Translations under genes and position numbers: made by a program
Origin: Bacillus sp. FJAT-25509
Lineage (GTDB): Bacteria > Bacillota > Bacilli > Bacillales > Bacillaceae_G
Assembly (NCBI RefSeq): GCF_001420605.1
Contig: NZ_LJIZ01000038.1
Span: 124,001 to 188,000 of the forward strand
DNA: 64,000 bases
Reading direction: 5' to 3'
Notes under the pieces: model-generated
Database searches by the model: none
What the model was told of the DNA's origin: nothing
What the model saw: only the letters and a program-made list of their open reading frames with translations
Shown here: positions 45,185 to 55,606 of the stretch, piece after piece
Layout of the letters: each line of letters begins with the position of its first letter
How positions within the stretch are numbered: the stretch's first letter is position 1

Positions 45185-45955
45185 ATGTTAAAAACAACGA
45201 ATTTAACGAAAAACTTTGGCGGTTTAACAGCTGTTAATAATGTAAATATTGACATTAAAGAAGGCTCAATTACAGCGGTAATTGGACCGAATGGAGCTGG
45301 GAAAACAACATTTTTTAATATGATTACAGGTGTTTATACTCCTAGTAGTGGTGAGATTTTGCTAGGCAATGAGAGTTTAGTTGGGCTAAAGCCACATACA
45401 GTTAATAAAAAAGGGATCGCGCGTACATTCCAAAATATTCGTTTATTTAGTAGTATGACTGCACTAGAAAATGTCATGGTAGGAATGCATCAGCATATAA
45501 AGTATGGTGTTTTTTCAACAATATTCCATTTACCTAGATTTAAAAAAGCAGAAAAATCGGCGATGAAAGAAGCATATAAATGGTTAGAATACGTAGGATT
45601 GGCTGATGTATATAATGAGGAAGCATCGAGTCTATCATACGGTGCACAAAGACGACTTGAAATCGCTCGTGCATTAGCATCACAACCAAGAATTTTACTT
45701 TTAGATGAACCAGCCGCAGGAATGAATCCGAAAGAAACGAAAGAATTGACAGATTTAATCTATCAAATGAGAGATGACCTTAACTTAACGATCGTCTTAA
45801 TCGAGCATGATATGAAGCTTGTTATGGAAATTTCCGAGTATCTATTTGTACTTGATCATGGCGAAAAAATTGCAGAAGGAAAACCACTCGAAATTCGAAA
45901 TAATCAAAAAGTAATTGAAGCATATTTAGGAAAAAGTGCAGTGACTACTGCATAG
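45185..45955 (+). CDS. livG: Branched-chain amino-acid ABC transporter ATPase LivG
   Basis: 256 residues. Walker A GPNGAGKTT (34-42), Q-loop ARTFQNIRLF, signature LSYGAQRRLEIARAL, Walker B ILLLDEPAAGMNP, and the LivG-type C-terminus. AAGGAGG before the ATG. Cytoplasmic ATPase paired with LivF. Confidence 0.95.
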   Translation: MLKTTNLTKNFGGLTAVNNVNIDIKEGSITAVIGPNGAGKTTFFNMITGVYTPSSGEILLGNESLVGLKPHTVNKKGIARTFQNIRLFSSMTALENVMVGMHQHIKYGVFSTIFHLPRFKKAEKSAMKEAYKWLEYVGLADVYNEEASSLSYGAQRRLEIARALASQPRILLLDEPAAGMNPKETKELTDLIYQMRDDLNLTIVLIEHDMKLVMEISEYLFVLDHGEKIAEGKPLEIRNNQKVIEAYLGKSAVTTA

Positions 45956-45973
45956 TGAAAGGAGTACGAAAAG

Positions 45974-46681
45974 ATGACGCTATTACAATTAAAAGATATT
46001 AACTCTTTTTACGGTGGTATTCAAGCACTGAAAAATATTAACATAGAAGTAAATGAAGGTGAAATTGTAACACTAATAGGAAGTAACGGTGCTGGAAAAT
46101 CTACTACTCTAAAAACGATTTGTGGCCAAGTTAAACCAAAATCTGGAACGCTGATTTACAAAGGCGAAGAAATTATAAAGCTACAAGCACATGAAATTGC
46201 CTTAAAGGGAATCGCACATGTACCTGAAGGAAGAAGGATCTTTTCTAAATTAAGTGTAAAAGAAAATTTAGAGATGGGTGCTTTCTCAGTTAAAGATAAA
46301 AAACTAATCGCAGCACGTATGGAAATGGTATTTGATTATTTTCCAAGACTAAAAGAGCGTTTAAACCAAAAAGGGGGTACGATGAGTGGAGGAGAACAAC
46401 AAATGCTAGCGATTGGCAGAGGACTGATGATGGGACCATCATTGCTAATGCTAGACGAACCATCCATGGGTCTTGCGCCAATTATCGTTGAACAAATATT
46501 TGAAATCATTGAGCAACTAAACAAACAAGGAATGACAATCTTATTAGTCGAACAAAACGCATACCAAGCATTACAAATTGCCCACCGTGGCTATGTAATT
46601 CAAACTGGTGAGATTCAAATGGTTGGTGAAGGTAAGACATTAATGAATAATGAAGAAGTGAAAAAAGCATATTTAGCATAA
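45974..46681 (+). CDS. livF: Branched-chain amino-acid ABC transporter ATPase LivF
   Basis: 235 residues. Walker A GSNGAGKST, HVPEGRRIFSKLSV (a LivF hallmark), signature MSGGEQQMLAIGRGL, Walker B LLMLDEPSMGLAP. AAAGGAG before ATG, 18 bases after livG. It ends the operon. Confidence 0.95.
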   Translation: MTLLQLKDINSFYGGIQALKNINIEVNEGEIVTLIGSNGAGKSTTLKTICGQVKPKSGTLIYKGEEIIKLQAHEIALKGIAHVPEGRRIFSKLSVKENLEMGAFSVKDKKLIAARMEMVFDYFPRLKERLNQKGGTMSGGEQQMLAIGRGLMMGPSLLMLDEPSMGLAPIIVEQIFEIIEQLNKQGMTILLVEQNAYQALQIAHRGYVIQTGEIQMVGEGKTLMNNEEVKKAYLA

Positions 46682-46731
46682 TGAATCTGCAATTAATCAA
46701 TACGAACTATCAAAAATAGATTAAGTAAAAT

Positions 46732-46781
46732 AGGGGGTGTTTCATAAGTCAGGTCAACTGACAAGTGAACATCCCTTTTTT
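46732..46781 (+). terminator. Intrinsic terminator of the liv operon
   Basis: GGGGTGTT and AACATCCC pair (one G-T), with an inner GTCA-ACTGAC part, then TTTTTT. Confidence 0.75.
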
Positions 46782-46880
46782 GATGTAAATGGATGTAGAT
46801 AAGTCACTTATTTGCTGCTCCCTAAGGTTTATTTGCAGTTCGATCGGTTGGATTTTAACTACGATTTTCTCAACACTAAT

Positions 46881-46912
46881 AAAAAGAGGGAACCCCTTAA
46901 GGATTCCCTCAT
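46881..46912 (-). terminator. Intrinsic terminator of the minus-strand gene at 46926
   Basis: On the minus strand GAGGGAAT and GTTCCCTC pair, followed by TTTTTATT. Confidence 0.8.
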
Positions 46913-46925
46913 TAATATGAAATTA

Positions 46926-47360
46926 TTATTTATTAGAAATAAATTCCGAAACTTTTAATTGTTCTTCACTTGAAGCATTGTTAATTGAAGTTTGAAGTGA
47001 TTCCTCTAGTAAACTACGATTCTTGTAAAAATCTTCATGTTTACTATTATAATAGTACTTCACTGCTTCTAAATCTGAGAAAAACTCTTTTCCAAGCTTT
47101 AGAAGAAATGTTACTGGAAGTCCTTCGATCACTACTGTATTTACATTTACATTTTTAGAAATTTCATTTACCGTACTGTTTGAAGTTGAAATCATTTCCT
47201 CGTTTAATTCTCTAACAAGTAATTGTTCGAACCCTTTTATTTTATTGTTTCTTTTGTTCACGATTCGCTTTTTGTTTGTCTTTAATAAACGAATGGAATG
47301 ATGTTTATCAAGCAATACTGCTGAACGTTTCTTTTTCTTTAAAAAAATGCTGCTACTCAA
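46926..47360 (-). CDS. Unrecognised 144-residue basic/hydrophilic protein
   Basis: TTG 47360 is taken as start because GAAGGGAG precedes it by eight bases; a longer frame to 47432 has no ribosome site. The N-terminal third is strongly basic (FLKKKKRSAVLL, KTNKKRIVNKRNNK). The remainder is mixed, predicted alpha and beta, with no membrane helix, Cys or known motif. It is monocistronic between the liv operon and the glyS T-box. I cannot assign a function; it may be a lineage-specific protein. Confidence 0.55.
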   Translation of the reverse strand: MSSSIFLKKKKRSAVLLDKHHSIRLLKTNKKRIVNKRNNKIKGFEQLLVRELNEEMISTSNSTVNEISKNVNVNTVVIEGLPVTFLLKLGKEFFSDLEAVKYYYNSKHEDFYKNRSLLEESLQTSINNASSEEQLKVSEFISNK

Positions 47361-47522
47361 AACTAGCACTCCCTTCTGATAGTATAGGTATATAAATAAA
47401 ACAACTTTTCTATCATACCAATTAATGCTCATACTGTAAAGGTTTTATCTTTACATGTTTGCTTTCCAAAAATATTCAAAAAATTCACCGTATTTTTTTA
47501 TCATAAATGTTCATAATAATAT

Positions 47523-47552
47523 TTGACTTAATCAATGTCACTTTGTTAAAAT
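47523..47552 (+). promoter_or_regulatory. Promoter of the glyS T-box transcript
   Basis: TTGACT and TAAAAT with an 18-base spacer. Start expected near 47559. Confidence 0.65.
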
Positions 47553-47569
47553 AACAACATATTATTTAT

Positions 47570-47785
47570 TACATATAACGTTGACGGAAAGAAGTACCTA
47601 AAGATTATTTTGTATAGCGAATTGAGGATGGTGTGAGCTCAATCAAAACCTTTAGCGAAAGGCATTCCTGAGTTAATTTTTAAAGTGGACAATTTTTTTA
47701 ATTGTCAACTAGGGTGGAACCGCGGGTGCATATACAGCTCTCGTCCCTAGGCAGAAAATGCCTAAGGATGAGAGCTTTTTTATTT
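47570..47785 (+). ncRNA. Glycine-type T-box riboswitch
   Basis: The leader contains the T-box AGGGTGGAACCGCGGG (47711-47726), which pairs with the acceptor end of uncharged tRNA, and a terminator from GCTCTC (47737) to GAGAGC plus T-run (47770-47781). In the stem I region GGC at 47661-47663 is a good candidate for the glycine specifier. The downstream gene is glycyl-tRNA synthetase, which agrees. The leader boundaries are approximate. Confidence 0.9.
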
Positions 47786-47831
47786 CATTCTTGCATTTTC
47801 AAAAAACAATTGAAAATTGGAGGTAAATGAA

Positions 47832-49217
47832 ATGTCAGAAAAATCGATGGATGTCGTAGTAAGTCATGCTAAACACAGAGGATTTGTATTCCCAGGTTCT
47901 GAAATTTACGGTGGTTTAGCAAATACGTGGGATTATGGTCCACTAGGTGTTGAATTAAAAAATAATGTGAAAAAAGCTTGGTGGAAAAAGTTTGTTCAAC
48001 AAAGTCCATATAATGTTGGATTAGATGCAGCAATCTTAATGAATCCACGTACATGGGAAGCTTCAGGTCATATTGGTAACTTCAATGATCCAATGATCGA
48101 TTGCAAAAATTGTAAAGCTCGTCATCGTGCAGATAAATTAATTGAAAATGCACTTGAAGAAAAAGGTATGGAAATTATCGTTGATGGTCTTCCATTTTCA
48201 GAAATGGCTAAATTAATTGAAGAACATAAAATTGCTTGTCCTGATTGTGGTAGCCATGATTTTACAGATATTCGTCAATTTAACCTAATGTTTAAAACAT
48301 TCCAAGGTGTTACAGAGTCAAGTACGAATGAAATTTTCTTACGTCCTGAAACAGCACAAGGTATCTTCGTAAACTTTAAAAATGTTCAACGTACAATGAG
48401 AAAGAAAGTTCCATTTGGTATCGCTCAAATCGGTAAAAGCTTCCGTAACGAAATTACTCCAGGAAATTTCACGTTCCGTACTCGTGAATTTGAACAAATG
48501 GAGCTTGAATTCTTCTGTAAACCTGGTGAAGAGATAGAGTGGTATAATTACTGGAAAGAAACTGCTAATAAATGGCTTTTAGCTTTGGGTATGAATGAAG
48601 AAAATCTTCGTCTACGTGAACATAGTGCAGATGAATTATCACACTATAGTAACGCGACAACTGACTTTGAATATAAATTCCCATTTGGTTGGGGCGAATT
48701 ATGGGGCATTGCGTCTCGTACAGATTATGATTTAAAACAACATATGGAATATTCAACAGAAGATTTCACATATCATGATCCAATTACAAATGAAAAATAC
48801 GTACCATATTGTATCGAGCCATCATTAGGTGCAGATCGTGTTACATTAGCATTTTTAATTGATGCTTATGAAGAAGAGGCTTTAGAAGATGGTACTTCAC
48901 GTACAGTAATGCGTCTACATCCTGCATTAGCACCATATAAAGCAGCAATTTTACCTTTATCAAAAAAATTATCAGAAAATGCACAAGAAGTATTTGCTTC
49001 TTTAGCAGAAGATTTCAATGTTGATTTTGATGAAACTGGTTCAATTGGTAAACGTTATAGACGTCAAGATGAAATCGGTACTCCTTTCTGTATCACATAC
49101 GACTTCGATTCAATTGAAGACGGAAAAGTAACAGTTCGTGACCGTGACACAATGGAGCAAACTCGTGTTGCAATAAGCGAATTACAATCATTTTTAGCAA
49201 ATAAAATTAAATTTTAA
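47832..49217 (+). CDS. glyS: Glycyl-tRNA synthetase, single-chain alpha2 type
   Basis: 461 residues from ATG 47832, seven bases after GGAGGT; a TTG frame at 47817 is inside the ribosome site. It is the class II homodimeric GlyRS (eukaryote/Gram-positive type), not the alpha2-beta2 GlyQS. Class II motifs are visible: [19 protein letters not shown] (motif 2 region), and [14 protein letters not shown] (motif 3). Cys pairs CKNC and CPDC near residues 85 and 135 form a zinc site. Controlled by the upstream T-box. Confidence 0.95.
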   Translation: MSEKSMDVVVSHAKHRGFVFPGSEIYGGLANTWDYGPLGVELKNNVKKAWWKKFVQQSPYNVGLDAAILMNPRTWEASGHIGNFNDPMIDCKNCKARHRADKLIENALEEKGMEIIVDGLPFSEMAKLIEEHKIACPDCGSHDFTDIRQFNLMFKTFQGVTESSTNEIFLRPETAQGIFVNFKNVQRTMRKKVPFGIAQIGKSFRNEITPGNFTFRTREFEQMELEFFCKPGEEIEWYNYWKETANKWLLALGMNEENLRLREHSADELSHYSNATTDFEYKFPFGWGELWGIASRTDYDLKQHMEYSTEDFTYHDPITNEKYVPYCIEPSLGADRVTLAFLIDAYEEEALEDGTSRTVMRLHPALAPYKAAILPLSKKLSENAQEVFASLAEDFNVDFDETGSIGKRYRRQDEIGTPFCITYDFDSIEDGKVTVRDRDTMEQTRVAISELQSFLANKIKF

Positions 49218-49233
49218 TTTAGTTTTTTGAAAT

Positions 49234-49260
49234 AAGGTGTCCTTTTGGACATCTTTTTTC
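49234..49260 (+). terminator. Intrinsic terminator after glyS
   Basis: AAGGTGTCC-TTTT-GGACATCTT, then TTTT. Confidence 0.8.
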
Positions 49261-49344
49261 ATATATTTTACTAAAGCTTGTTTAAAGTTTAAGAAATTTA
49301 CTAAAAATGGTAAAATAAAGGTATAAAATAAAGGAGGAGTTTAA

Positions 49345-50067
49345 ATGAGAAGTTCAAATCCTATCTTAAATTCTGAACAATTAGCGAAATCAAGACATTC
49401 TGCTAAAGCGATGACGATGGGCGGGACAATTGGTAAAACAATAATCGCATTAATCTTACTAATCGCAACAGCAGGATACTCATATTATTTAACGGCTACT
49501 GGAACACTTAATTCTAAAGTGTTTATTGGATGTTTAATTGTTGCATTCATTATTGGGTTAGTAACATCTTTTTCTCCTAGAATTGCGCCGATTACTACAC
49601 CTATTTATGCAGCAGTTGAAGGGATTCTAATTGGAAATATTTCAGCTGTTTACGAAGCGTCATATGGAATGATTGTCCTACAAGCAGTGTTATTAACAAT
49701 TGCAATTATTGCAGGAACATTAATTTGTTATGCTACGGGACTTGTAAAAGTAACGCACCGTTTTAGATCAATTGTTTTCGGCTTAACAATCGGCGTATTT
49801 TTATTTTATTTATTAACGATGGTCCTTCAACTTTTCCATGTTCCAATTCCATACATCCATCAATCTGGTCCAATAGGAATATTTGTTAGTTTAGCGATTC
49901 TAGTAATTGCTTCATTAAATCTATTCTTGGATTTTGATTTAATTACGAAGAGTGTTAGACAAGGTGCGCCAAAAGAATTCGAATGGTATTGTGCTTTTGG
50001 TTTATTAGTAACAGTCATATGGGTTTATATTGAAGCACTTCGATTCCTTTCGAGGCTTCGCGATTAA
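49345..50067 (+). CDS. Bax inhibitor-1/YccA-family membrane protein
   Basis: 240 residues, seven predicted helices. The family pattern is visible in RSSNPIL at the N-terminus, FSPRIAPITTPIYAAVEGI and the C-terminal LNLFLDFDLITKS with paired Asp in the last helix region (conserved di-aspartyl type pH sensor). Bacterial members leak calcium or modulate membrane stress, but the cellular role here is unknown. AAAGGAGG before ATG; own terminator. Confidence 0.88.
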   Translation: MRSSNPILNSEQLAKSRHSAKAMTMGGTIGKTIIALILLIATAGYSYYLTATGTLNSKVFIGCLIVAFIIGLVTSFSPRIAPITTPIYAAVEGILIGNISAVYEASYGMIVLQAVLLTIAIIAGTLICYATGLVKVTHRFRSIVFGLTIGVFLFYLLTMVLQLFHVPIPYIHQSGPIGIFVSLAILVIASLNLFLDFDLITKSVRQGAPKEFEWYCAFGLLVTVIWVYIEALRFLSRLRD

Positions 50068-50085
50068 ATAATTTTAGTCAGTCAG

Positions 50086-50117
50086 ACCTTACTCTCAAAT
50101 GAAAGTAAGGTTTTTTA
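50086..50117 (+). terminator. Intrinsic terminator
   Basis: ACCTTACT and AGTAAGGT pair around a ten-base loop, then TTTTT. Confidence 0.85.
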
Positions 50118-50182
50118 CTATATTTTGATATGAATTCGATCATGATTAGATAGAATTACAAAAGTGGAAAGTAGGGAAATAG

Positions 50183-50377
50183 ATGAGTAAGAAAAAATTT
50201 GAGGTGTTTGAAAACGAAACGATTAATGAATGTTTAGAAAGAATGGAAAGAGAAGGCTATACACCAGTAAAAAGAATGGAAGTACCAATATTTTCAGAGC
50301 AAATGGTTAATGGAAAGGTAGAAATTGAACCGACTGGAAGAAAGATCGTTTTTGAAGGAAGATTAAATACGAATTAA
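50183..50377 (+). CDS. NETI-motif protein
   Basis: 64 residues with the defining NETINECLERMEREGYTP motif (ENETINECL in short) and a basic, beta-rich C-terminus PTGRKIVFEGRL. These small proteins are widespread in Bacillaceae without a known function. Ribosome site GTAGGGAA. Confidence 0.85.
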   Translation: MSKKKFEVFENETINECLERMEREGYTPVKRMEVPIFSEQMVNGKVEIEPTGRKIVFEGRLNTN

Positions 50378-50439
50378 TATGAATAAAGATAATAATTTAA
50401 TGGAATAGTAACCTTATATGAATAAAATGAGGTGAAAAT

Positions 50440-50682
50440 ATGCATAAATTAGCATGTCCACGCTGTAAAACAAACAAAAGTAGATTTTATTTAATCGAAC
50501 AAAACCCAAAAGCAGTTAAATTAAATGTTCAAAGTGGTGATGTTGAAAGAGAAGAATATGTTTCAAGTGGGCTAGATCCATTTTTTGTTCCATATAAAGG
50601 TCCTGAATATTTAGTTCAATGTGGAGCTTGTGGTTTAATCGATCAAAGTGTAATGTTTGAAAAAACAGCGGAATCAATGTAA
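50440..50682 (+). CDS. Small zinc-ribbon protein
   Basis: 80 residues with two CxxC pairs, CPRCKT near the start and CGACG near residue 62, so a zinc ribbon is likely. Related Bacillus proteins are conserved in length and in the central FFVPYKGPEYLVQCGACG region. No function is established. ATGAGGTGAAA serves as ribosome site. It may be co-transcribed with the NETI gene 62 bases upstream. Confidence 0.75.
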   Translation: MHKLACPRCKTNKSRFYLIEQNPKAVKLNVQSGDVEREEYVSSGLDPFFVPYKGPEYLVQCGACGLIDQSVMFEKTAESM

Positions 50683-50722
50683 TTTTAAAATAACAAAACT
50701 AAGTGTGAATATATAATTAGGT

Positions 50723-50772
50723 ACCAACAAAAATAAGATGACCTTGTACAGAGGTCATTTTATTTTTGTTGG
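50723..50772. terminator. Bidirectional terminator
   Basis: CCAACAAAAATAA and TTATTTTTGTTGG outside, GATGACCT and AGGTCATT inside: a stem of about 20 bp. It lies between the zinc-ribbon gene and corA. Confidence 0.85.
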
Positions 50773-50839
50773 ATAACTTTATTAAAAGTGCCAATTGTAA
50801 AGGGAACAATTTAGAAGTAGATTGATTTTTCTTTTGATT

Positions 50840-51781
50840 CTAGAACCAATCTTTTTTCTTGAACCACATCACTAATCCAATAATAATGATTAGCATGATT
50901 GCCCAACAGTAATAATAACCATACTTTAATTGAAGTTCAGGCATGTGAACAAAATTCATTCCGTATACTCCGACGATGAAGGTTAATGGCATGAACACAA
51001 TTGAGACTGATGTTAACATTTTCATCGTTTTATTCATTTTATGTGAGTTCGTTGAAATATAACTTTCTCTAATGTCATTTGCCATTTCTCTGTTGTCTGC
51101 AATGTCATCTAATAATTTTACTAAGTGTTCGTAGACGATTCTTAATCTCTTTGTCGTTTCTTTGTCAATTTCAACATGTGTTGAATTTAATATACGATAA
51201 ATTAAATCTTTTGTTGGTTTCACTGCTTTTCTTACTTTTGATAACTTGCTTAGTTGTGTTTTAATTCCATCGATCATGCTTAGATCGGAATTTGACCCTA
51301 ATTCATCAATCTCTTCAATATCATCTTCAATTGTTTGGACGATTGGAAAGAATTTGTCGACAATTTCATCACAAATATGATACAGGATTCGTTCTGGTTT
51401 CATTCCTTTTGTACTCTTTAATCCTTTTAGTTTGTTCCACACGATTTGGATCGCATTAGACTTCTCCCAACAAAATGAAACGATGTACTTGTGGGATAAA
51501 AAGAGATCGATTTCAGCTTGTTCCATATTCTCCTGCAATGATTGTAGAATGATAAAACGATAGCCTTCGTAATAATCCATTTTCGGTCTTTCTTTATAGC
51601 TTACACAATGCTTAATTGCTATTTCATCAAAGTGGAATTGAGTACGTAATAAATCAATTTCTTCTTTTTTAGGTTTTTCAAAATCGACCCAAACCCAATC
51701 AATTAGTTCGGAATTTAATTCTTCAATTGATACATCAAATGCATGGGTTCCGTCTTTGTATATAGCCATCGTTTTGATCAT
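50840..51781 (-). CDS. corA: CorA-family magnesium transporter
   Basis: 313 residues: large cytoplasmic N-terminal domain, two C-terminal membrane helices, and the selectivity motif GMN at 274-276 (VYGMNFVHMPE), ending in a basic tail FKKKDWF. It carries Mg2+ (or Co2+/Ni2+) as a pentamer. GGTGAGC precedes ATG. No M-box RNA is seen upstream. Followed by a bidirectional terminator. Confidence 0.93.
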   Translation of the reverse strand: MIKTMAIYKDGTHAFDVSIEELNSELIDWVWVDFEKPKKEEIDLLRTQFHFDEIAIKHCVSYKERPKMDYYEGYRFIILQSLQENMEQAEIDLFLSHKYIVSFCWEKSNAIQIVWNKLKGLKSTKGMKPERILYHICDEIVDKFFPIVQTIEDDIEEIDELGSNSDLSMIDGIKTQLSKLSKVRKAVKPTKDLIYRILNSTHVEIDKETTKRLRIVYEHLVKLLDDIADNREMANDIRESYISTNSHKMNKTMKMLTSVSIVFMPLTFIVGVYGMNFVHMPELQLKYGYYYCWAIMLIIIIGLVMWFKKKDWF

Positions 51782-51885
51782 TTTTGCTCACCACTTTTCT
51801 CGTTAATTTTCTCCAAAATCAGTTTATCACAATACTCGAATCAAAATAATTAAATTTGAATTAAGAAAAAATGTTTAAGAAAACT

Positions 51886-51914
51886 TTGACTTTTTAATAC
51901 TAGATGGATATAAT
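51886..51914 (+). promoter_or_regulatory. Promoter of the ileS T-box transcript
   Basis: TTGACT and TATAAT with a 17-base spacer, close to consensus. Start expected near 51921. Confidence 0.8.
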
Positions 51915-51920
51915 AAATAA

Positions 51921-52200
51921 CAATTAAAGCACACAAATGAATTCAATGACGAGAAAAGTAATTTTCGATACTGTTCTACAGAGAGCCGGGGGAAGCTGAA
52001 ATCCGGTGAATAGTACTTAAATGAAGATCCTCTCCGAGAAGTCAAACTGAAAACATAAGTAGGTTTGAACGGGTGTCTACCGTTAAAAGGAACGCGTATG
52101 ATTGTACGTGGCTAAGTGCTATTGAAGAACGGACTTTTTTCAATAGAATTAGGGTGGTATCGCGGTTAAACCCGTCCCTTATCATAGGGGCGGGTTTTTG
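51921..52200 (+). ncRNA. Isoleucine-type T-box riboswitch
   Basis: It shows AGAGAGCCGGGGGAAGCTG early in stem I, ATC at 52027-52029 as likely isoleucine specifier, the T-box AGGGTGGTATCGCGG (52151-52165) and the terminator AACCCGTCCC...GGGGCGGGTTTTT (52169-52198). Uncharged tRNA-Ile should lift termination and switch on the synthetase gene that follows. Confidence 0.92.
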
Positions 52201-52233
52201 TGTGCTTTAAAAAAATAAGAGAGGCGATATCAT

Positions 52234-55200
52234 ATGGAAAAAGAAAATACAAAAGCAACAGTTCAGCAACGCGAAAAAAAGATTAGTGAACTTTGGTCTA
52301 AAAATAATACCTTTATTAAGTCAATTGAACAAAGAGAAAATAAACAAACCTTTGTTTTTTATGAAGGTCCCCCAACTGCAAATGGCTTGCCACATGTTGG
52401 TCACGCATTAGGTCGTACAATTAAAGATGTGGTAGCAAGATATAAAACAATGGCAGGTTTTCAAGTTGTTCGTAAAGCTGGATGGGATACTCATGGTTTA
52501 CCAGTTGAACTAGGTGTTGAGAAGATGTTAGGCATTTCAGGTAAGGCAGAAATTGAACGTTATGGTGTAAAAGCTTTTCTTGAGAAATGTAAAGAAAGTG
52601 TTTTTACTTACGAGAAACAATGGCGAGATTTTACTGAGCAGTTAGGTTATTGGGTTGATATGGATGATCCATATGTAACATTGGATAATTCCTATATCGA
52701 AAGTGTATGGAATATCCTTGGGACAATTCATGAAAATGGTTTACTAGTAAAAGGTCATCGTGTTTCACCTTATTGCCCTAGCTGTCAAACATCATTAAGC
52801 TCACATGAAGTAGCGCAAGGATATAAAGACGTTAAGGATTTATCCGCAACGGTTAAGTTTAAATTGCAAGATGAAGAAAATGTCTATTTCCTTGGATGGA
52901 CGACAACTCCGTGGACCCTTCCAGCTAATGTAGCGTTAGCTGTAAATCCAACAATGGAATATGTTCGTGCTAAAAAAGGTGAGGACGTATATATTCTTGC
53001 TAAGGCTCTATTAGAAAAAGTATTAAAAGCTGATTACGTCATTTTATCAGAATTTCTCGGGGCCGATCTAATCGGTATTAGCTATCTAGCACCATTTAAT
53101 TTCGTAAAAGTTGAAGTTGGACATAAAGTTGTGAAAGCTGATTTTGTGACAGAAAGTAGTGGAACTGGAATTGTCCATATCGCACCTGCATACGGAGAAG
53201 ATGACTATAAGGTTGTTCAAGAAAATGGTTTATCTTTTGTAAATGTAGTGAATGAAAAGGGTCAATATACTGATGAAGTACCTAATTTTAAAGGTCGTTT
53301 TGTTAAAGAGTGTGATGTAGATATAGTGAGGTATTTAGCTGAACATGAATTATTATTTAGTAAAGAAAAATATGAGCACAGCTATCCTCATTGTTGGCGT
53401 TGTGATTCACCCCTTCTCTATTATGCGAATGAAAGTTGGTTTATCAAAACGACAGCATTAAAGGAACAGTTTATTAAAAATAATGAAGAAGTAACATGGC
53501 ATCCAGATCATATAAAACACGGTCGATTCGGTAATTTTTTAGAACAAATGGTAGATTGGAATATTAGCCGAAAAAGATATTGGGGCACCCCATTAAATGT
53601 TTGGGAATGTGATTCATGTAATCATCAATTAGCACCAAAAAGTATAAATGAATTATGTAACTATTCAGTTGAAGAAATTGACGACTCAATTGAATTGCAT
53701 AAACCATTTGTTGATGAAATCACTTTTAATTGTCCAAATTGTAGCGGGGATATGAAAAGAACAGCTGAAGTAATTGATGTCTGGTTCGATAGCGGTTCGA
53801 TGCCATTTGCCCAATATCATTATCCTTTTGAAAATAAAGAGAAATTTGCAAAACAATTCCCTGCAGATGTTGTCATTGAAGGGATTGATCAAACGAGAGG
53901 CTGGTTCTATAGTTTGCTTGCAGTATCTACTTTATTTACTGGGGAAGTACCGTATAAACGAGTATTATCACTAGGCCATGTTTTAGATGAAAATGGTCAA
54001 AAAATGTCTAAGAGTAAAGGTAATGCACTTGATCCAGTAGAATTAATCCATAAATATGGAGCAGATTCATTAAGATGGGCTTTATTAGTAGATAGTGCGC
54101 CTTGGAACCCGAAACGTTTTTCAGAAAGAGTTGTTCAAGAGGCTAAATCGAAACTCATTGATACATTCGACAATGTTTATAGTTTTTACAGTTTATATGC
54201 CAATTTAGATGGATTTAATTCAAACAAACAATATGAGTATCAATCAAGTACATTGGATAATTGGATCATTTCACGTATGCATAGCACAATCAAAAATGTA
54301 ACGAAAAATTTAGAGGATTATCAATTTACAAATGCTGCAAGAGACATTGCTAAATTAGTAGATGAGGTCAGCAATTGGTATGTAAGAAGATCTAGAGAAC
54401 GATTTTGGTCAAATGGAATGAATAAAGAGAAGGCAGCGGCTTACTATACACTGTTTGAAGTATTAACAAAAGTAAGTCAATTATTAGCTCCGTTTACACC
54501 ATTCTTAGCGGAAGATGTATATCTTAATTTAACAAAACAAAGTGTCCATTTGTCTGACTTTCCAGTTTGCGATGAAACACTAATCGATTATCAGCTTGAA
54601 AAGGAAATGGATGCAGTTCTAAAAGTTGTGGAACTTGGAAGAAGCATTCGAAATGCAAATTCATTAAAGATTAAACAGCCACTAGCTAGTTTAACTTTAG
54701 TTAGCAACAATGAGGACATCGATTGGGATTTATATAAAGAAATTGTTTTAGATGAGTTAAACGTAAAAAAATTCCAACAAGTAAACAATGAAAATGAGTT
54801 TTCAAACTTAAAAATGAAATTGGATTTTAAAAAATCAGGAGCAAAATTTGGAAAGCTTTCAAATTTAGTCAATAAATCACTTCAAACATTAACAAATGAA
54901 GAAGCAAAAAAAGTGATTGAGAGCGGGTACGTTAATGTAGTCATTGAAACAGGAGAAACTGTTAAAGTCGATGCACAAGATATTTTAGTTGAAAAAAGTG
55001 CAAAAGAAGGATATGCATCTGCGACGTATGGTGATTATACAGTGACACTCGACACATTACTAACAGAAGAGCTTATCCAAGAAGGTACTGTAAGAGAACT
55101 AATTAGGTCTATTCAAGAATACCGAAAAGAATTGAATCTACCAATTAATATGCGTGTAGATATTGGAATAACAGCTAATCTAGAGTTTATTGAAATCATT

Positions 55201-55329
55201 GAAAAGTTTAAAGGAATGCTTGAGGAAAACTTATTAATGAGAAAACTAGTGGTTAAGAACCATGTAAACGGAAAAGAAATTAAAGTTGGTGATTATCAAT
55301 CTGAAATTGAATTAGTTGCTTCTAATTAA
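52234..55329 (+). CDS. ileS: Isoleucyl-tRNA synthetase, IleRS2 (eukaryote-like) type
   Basis: 1031 residues, class I. The signature HVGH at 54-57 lies in [20 protein letters not shown], and KMSKS at 590-594 in [20 protein letters not shown] rather than HDGPPYANG, the long length and the C-terminal domain style mark it as the IleRS2 clade found in eukaryotes, archaea and some bacteria, which is commonly insensitive to mupirocin. Several CxxC pairs (CPSC, CWRC, CDSC, CPNC) suggest zinc sites. Editing domain present. AGAGGCG precedes ATG. The usual Bacillus IleRS1 is not in this window. Confidence 0.95.
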   Translation: MEKENTKATVQQREKKISELWSKNNTFIKSIEQRENKQTFVFYEGPPTANGLPHVGHALGRTIKDVVARYKTMAGFQVVRKAGWDTHGLPVELGVEKMLGISGKAEIERYGVKAFLEKCKESVFTYEKQWRDFTEQLGYWVDMDDPYVTLDNSYIESVWNILGTIHENGLLVKGHRVSPYCPSCQTSLSSHEVAQGYKDVKDLSATVKFKLQDEENVYFLGWTTTPWTLPANVALAVNPTMEYVRAKKGEDVYILAKALLEKVLKADYVILSEFLGADLIGISYLAPFNFVKVEVGHKVVKADFVTESSGTGIVHIAPAYGEDDYKVVQENGLSFVNVVNEKGQYTDEVPNFKGRFVKECDVDIVRYLAEHELLFSKEKYEHSYPHCWRCDSPLLYYANESWFIKTTALKEQFIKNNEEVTWHPDHIKHGRFGNFLEQMVDWNISRKRYWGTPLNVWECDSCNHQLAPKSINELCNYSVEEIDDSIELHKPFVDEITFNCPNCSGDMKRTAEVIDVWFDSGSMPFAQYHYPFENKEKFAKQFPADVVIEGIDQTRGWFYSLLAVSTLFTGEVPYKRVLSLGHVLDENGQKMSKSKGNALDPVELIHKYGADSLRWALLVDSAPWNPKRFSERVVQEAKSKLIDTFDNVYSFYSLYANLDGFNSNKQYEYQSSTLDNWIISRMHSTIKNVTKNLEDYQFTNAARDIAKLVDEVSNWYVRRSRERFWSNGMNKEKAAAYYTLFEVLTKVSQLLAPFTPFLAEDVYLNLTKQSVHLSDFPVCDETLIDYQLEKEMDAVLKVVELGRSIRNANSLKIKQPLASLTLVSNNEDIDWDLYKEIVLDELNVKKFQQVNNENEFSNLKMKLDFKKSGAKFGKLSNLVNKSLQTLTNEEAKKVIESGYVNVVIETGETVKVDAQDILVEKSAKEGYASATYGDYTVTLDTLLTEELIQEGTVRELIRSIQEYRKELNLPINMRVDIGITANLEFIEIIEKFKGMLEENLLMRKLVVKNHVNGKEIKVGDYQSEIELVASN

Positions 55330-55345
55330 TTGAATCGTTAAAGTG

Positions 55346-55387
55346 AAATGACAGACTAAAACAATATTTTAGTCTGTCATTTTTTTA
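55346..55387 (+). terminator. Intrinsic terminator after ileS
   Basis: AATGACAGACTAAAA and TTTTAGTCTGTCATT form a 15-bp stem, then TTTTT. A diverged copy is at 58595-58629. Confidence 0.9.
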
Positions 55388-55606
55388 GGCAAACTACAAA
55401 AAAATTGGGCTATAGATTATAAGAGTTTTATTGGAATATCGATAGATGGATATGTAGAAACAAAAAGAAACTTATTATCATAACAATCATTAAATGCTTT
55501 AATTTTGATACTAATTTATTTTTTTAAAGGGGGAAAGAAAATCACCAAAACAATTGTATATTTTTTTGCAATATGCAATGAAAAATTAAATTAAAAGACT
55601 AAAATA
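55388..55606. other. Intergenic region after ileS
   Basis: AT-rich. AAAGGGGGAAAG near 55526-55537 looks like a ribosome site but no start codon with an open frame follows it; possibly a gene relic. Confidence 0.35.
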
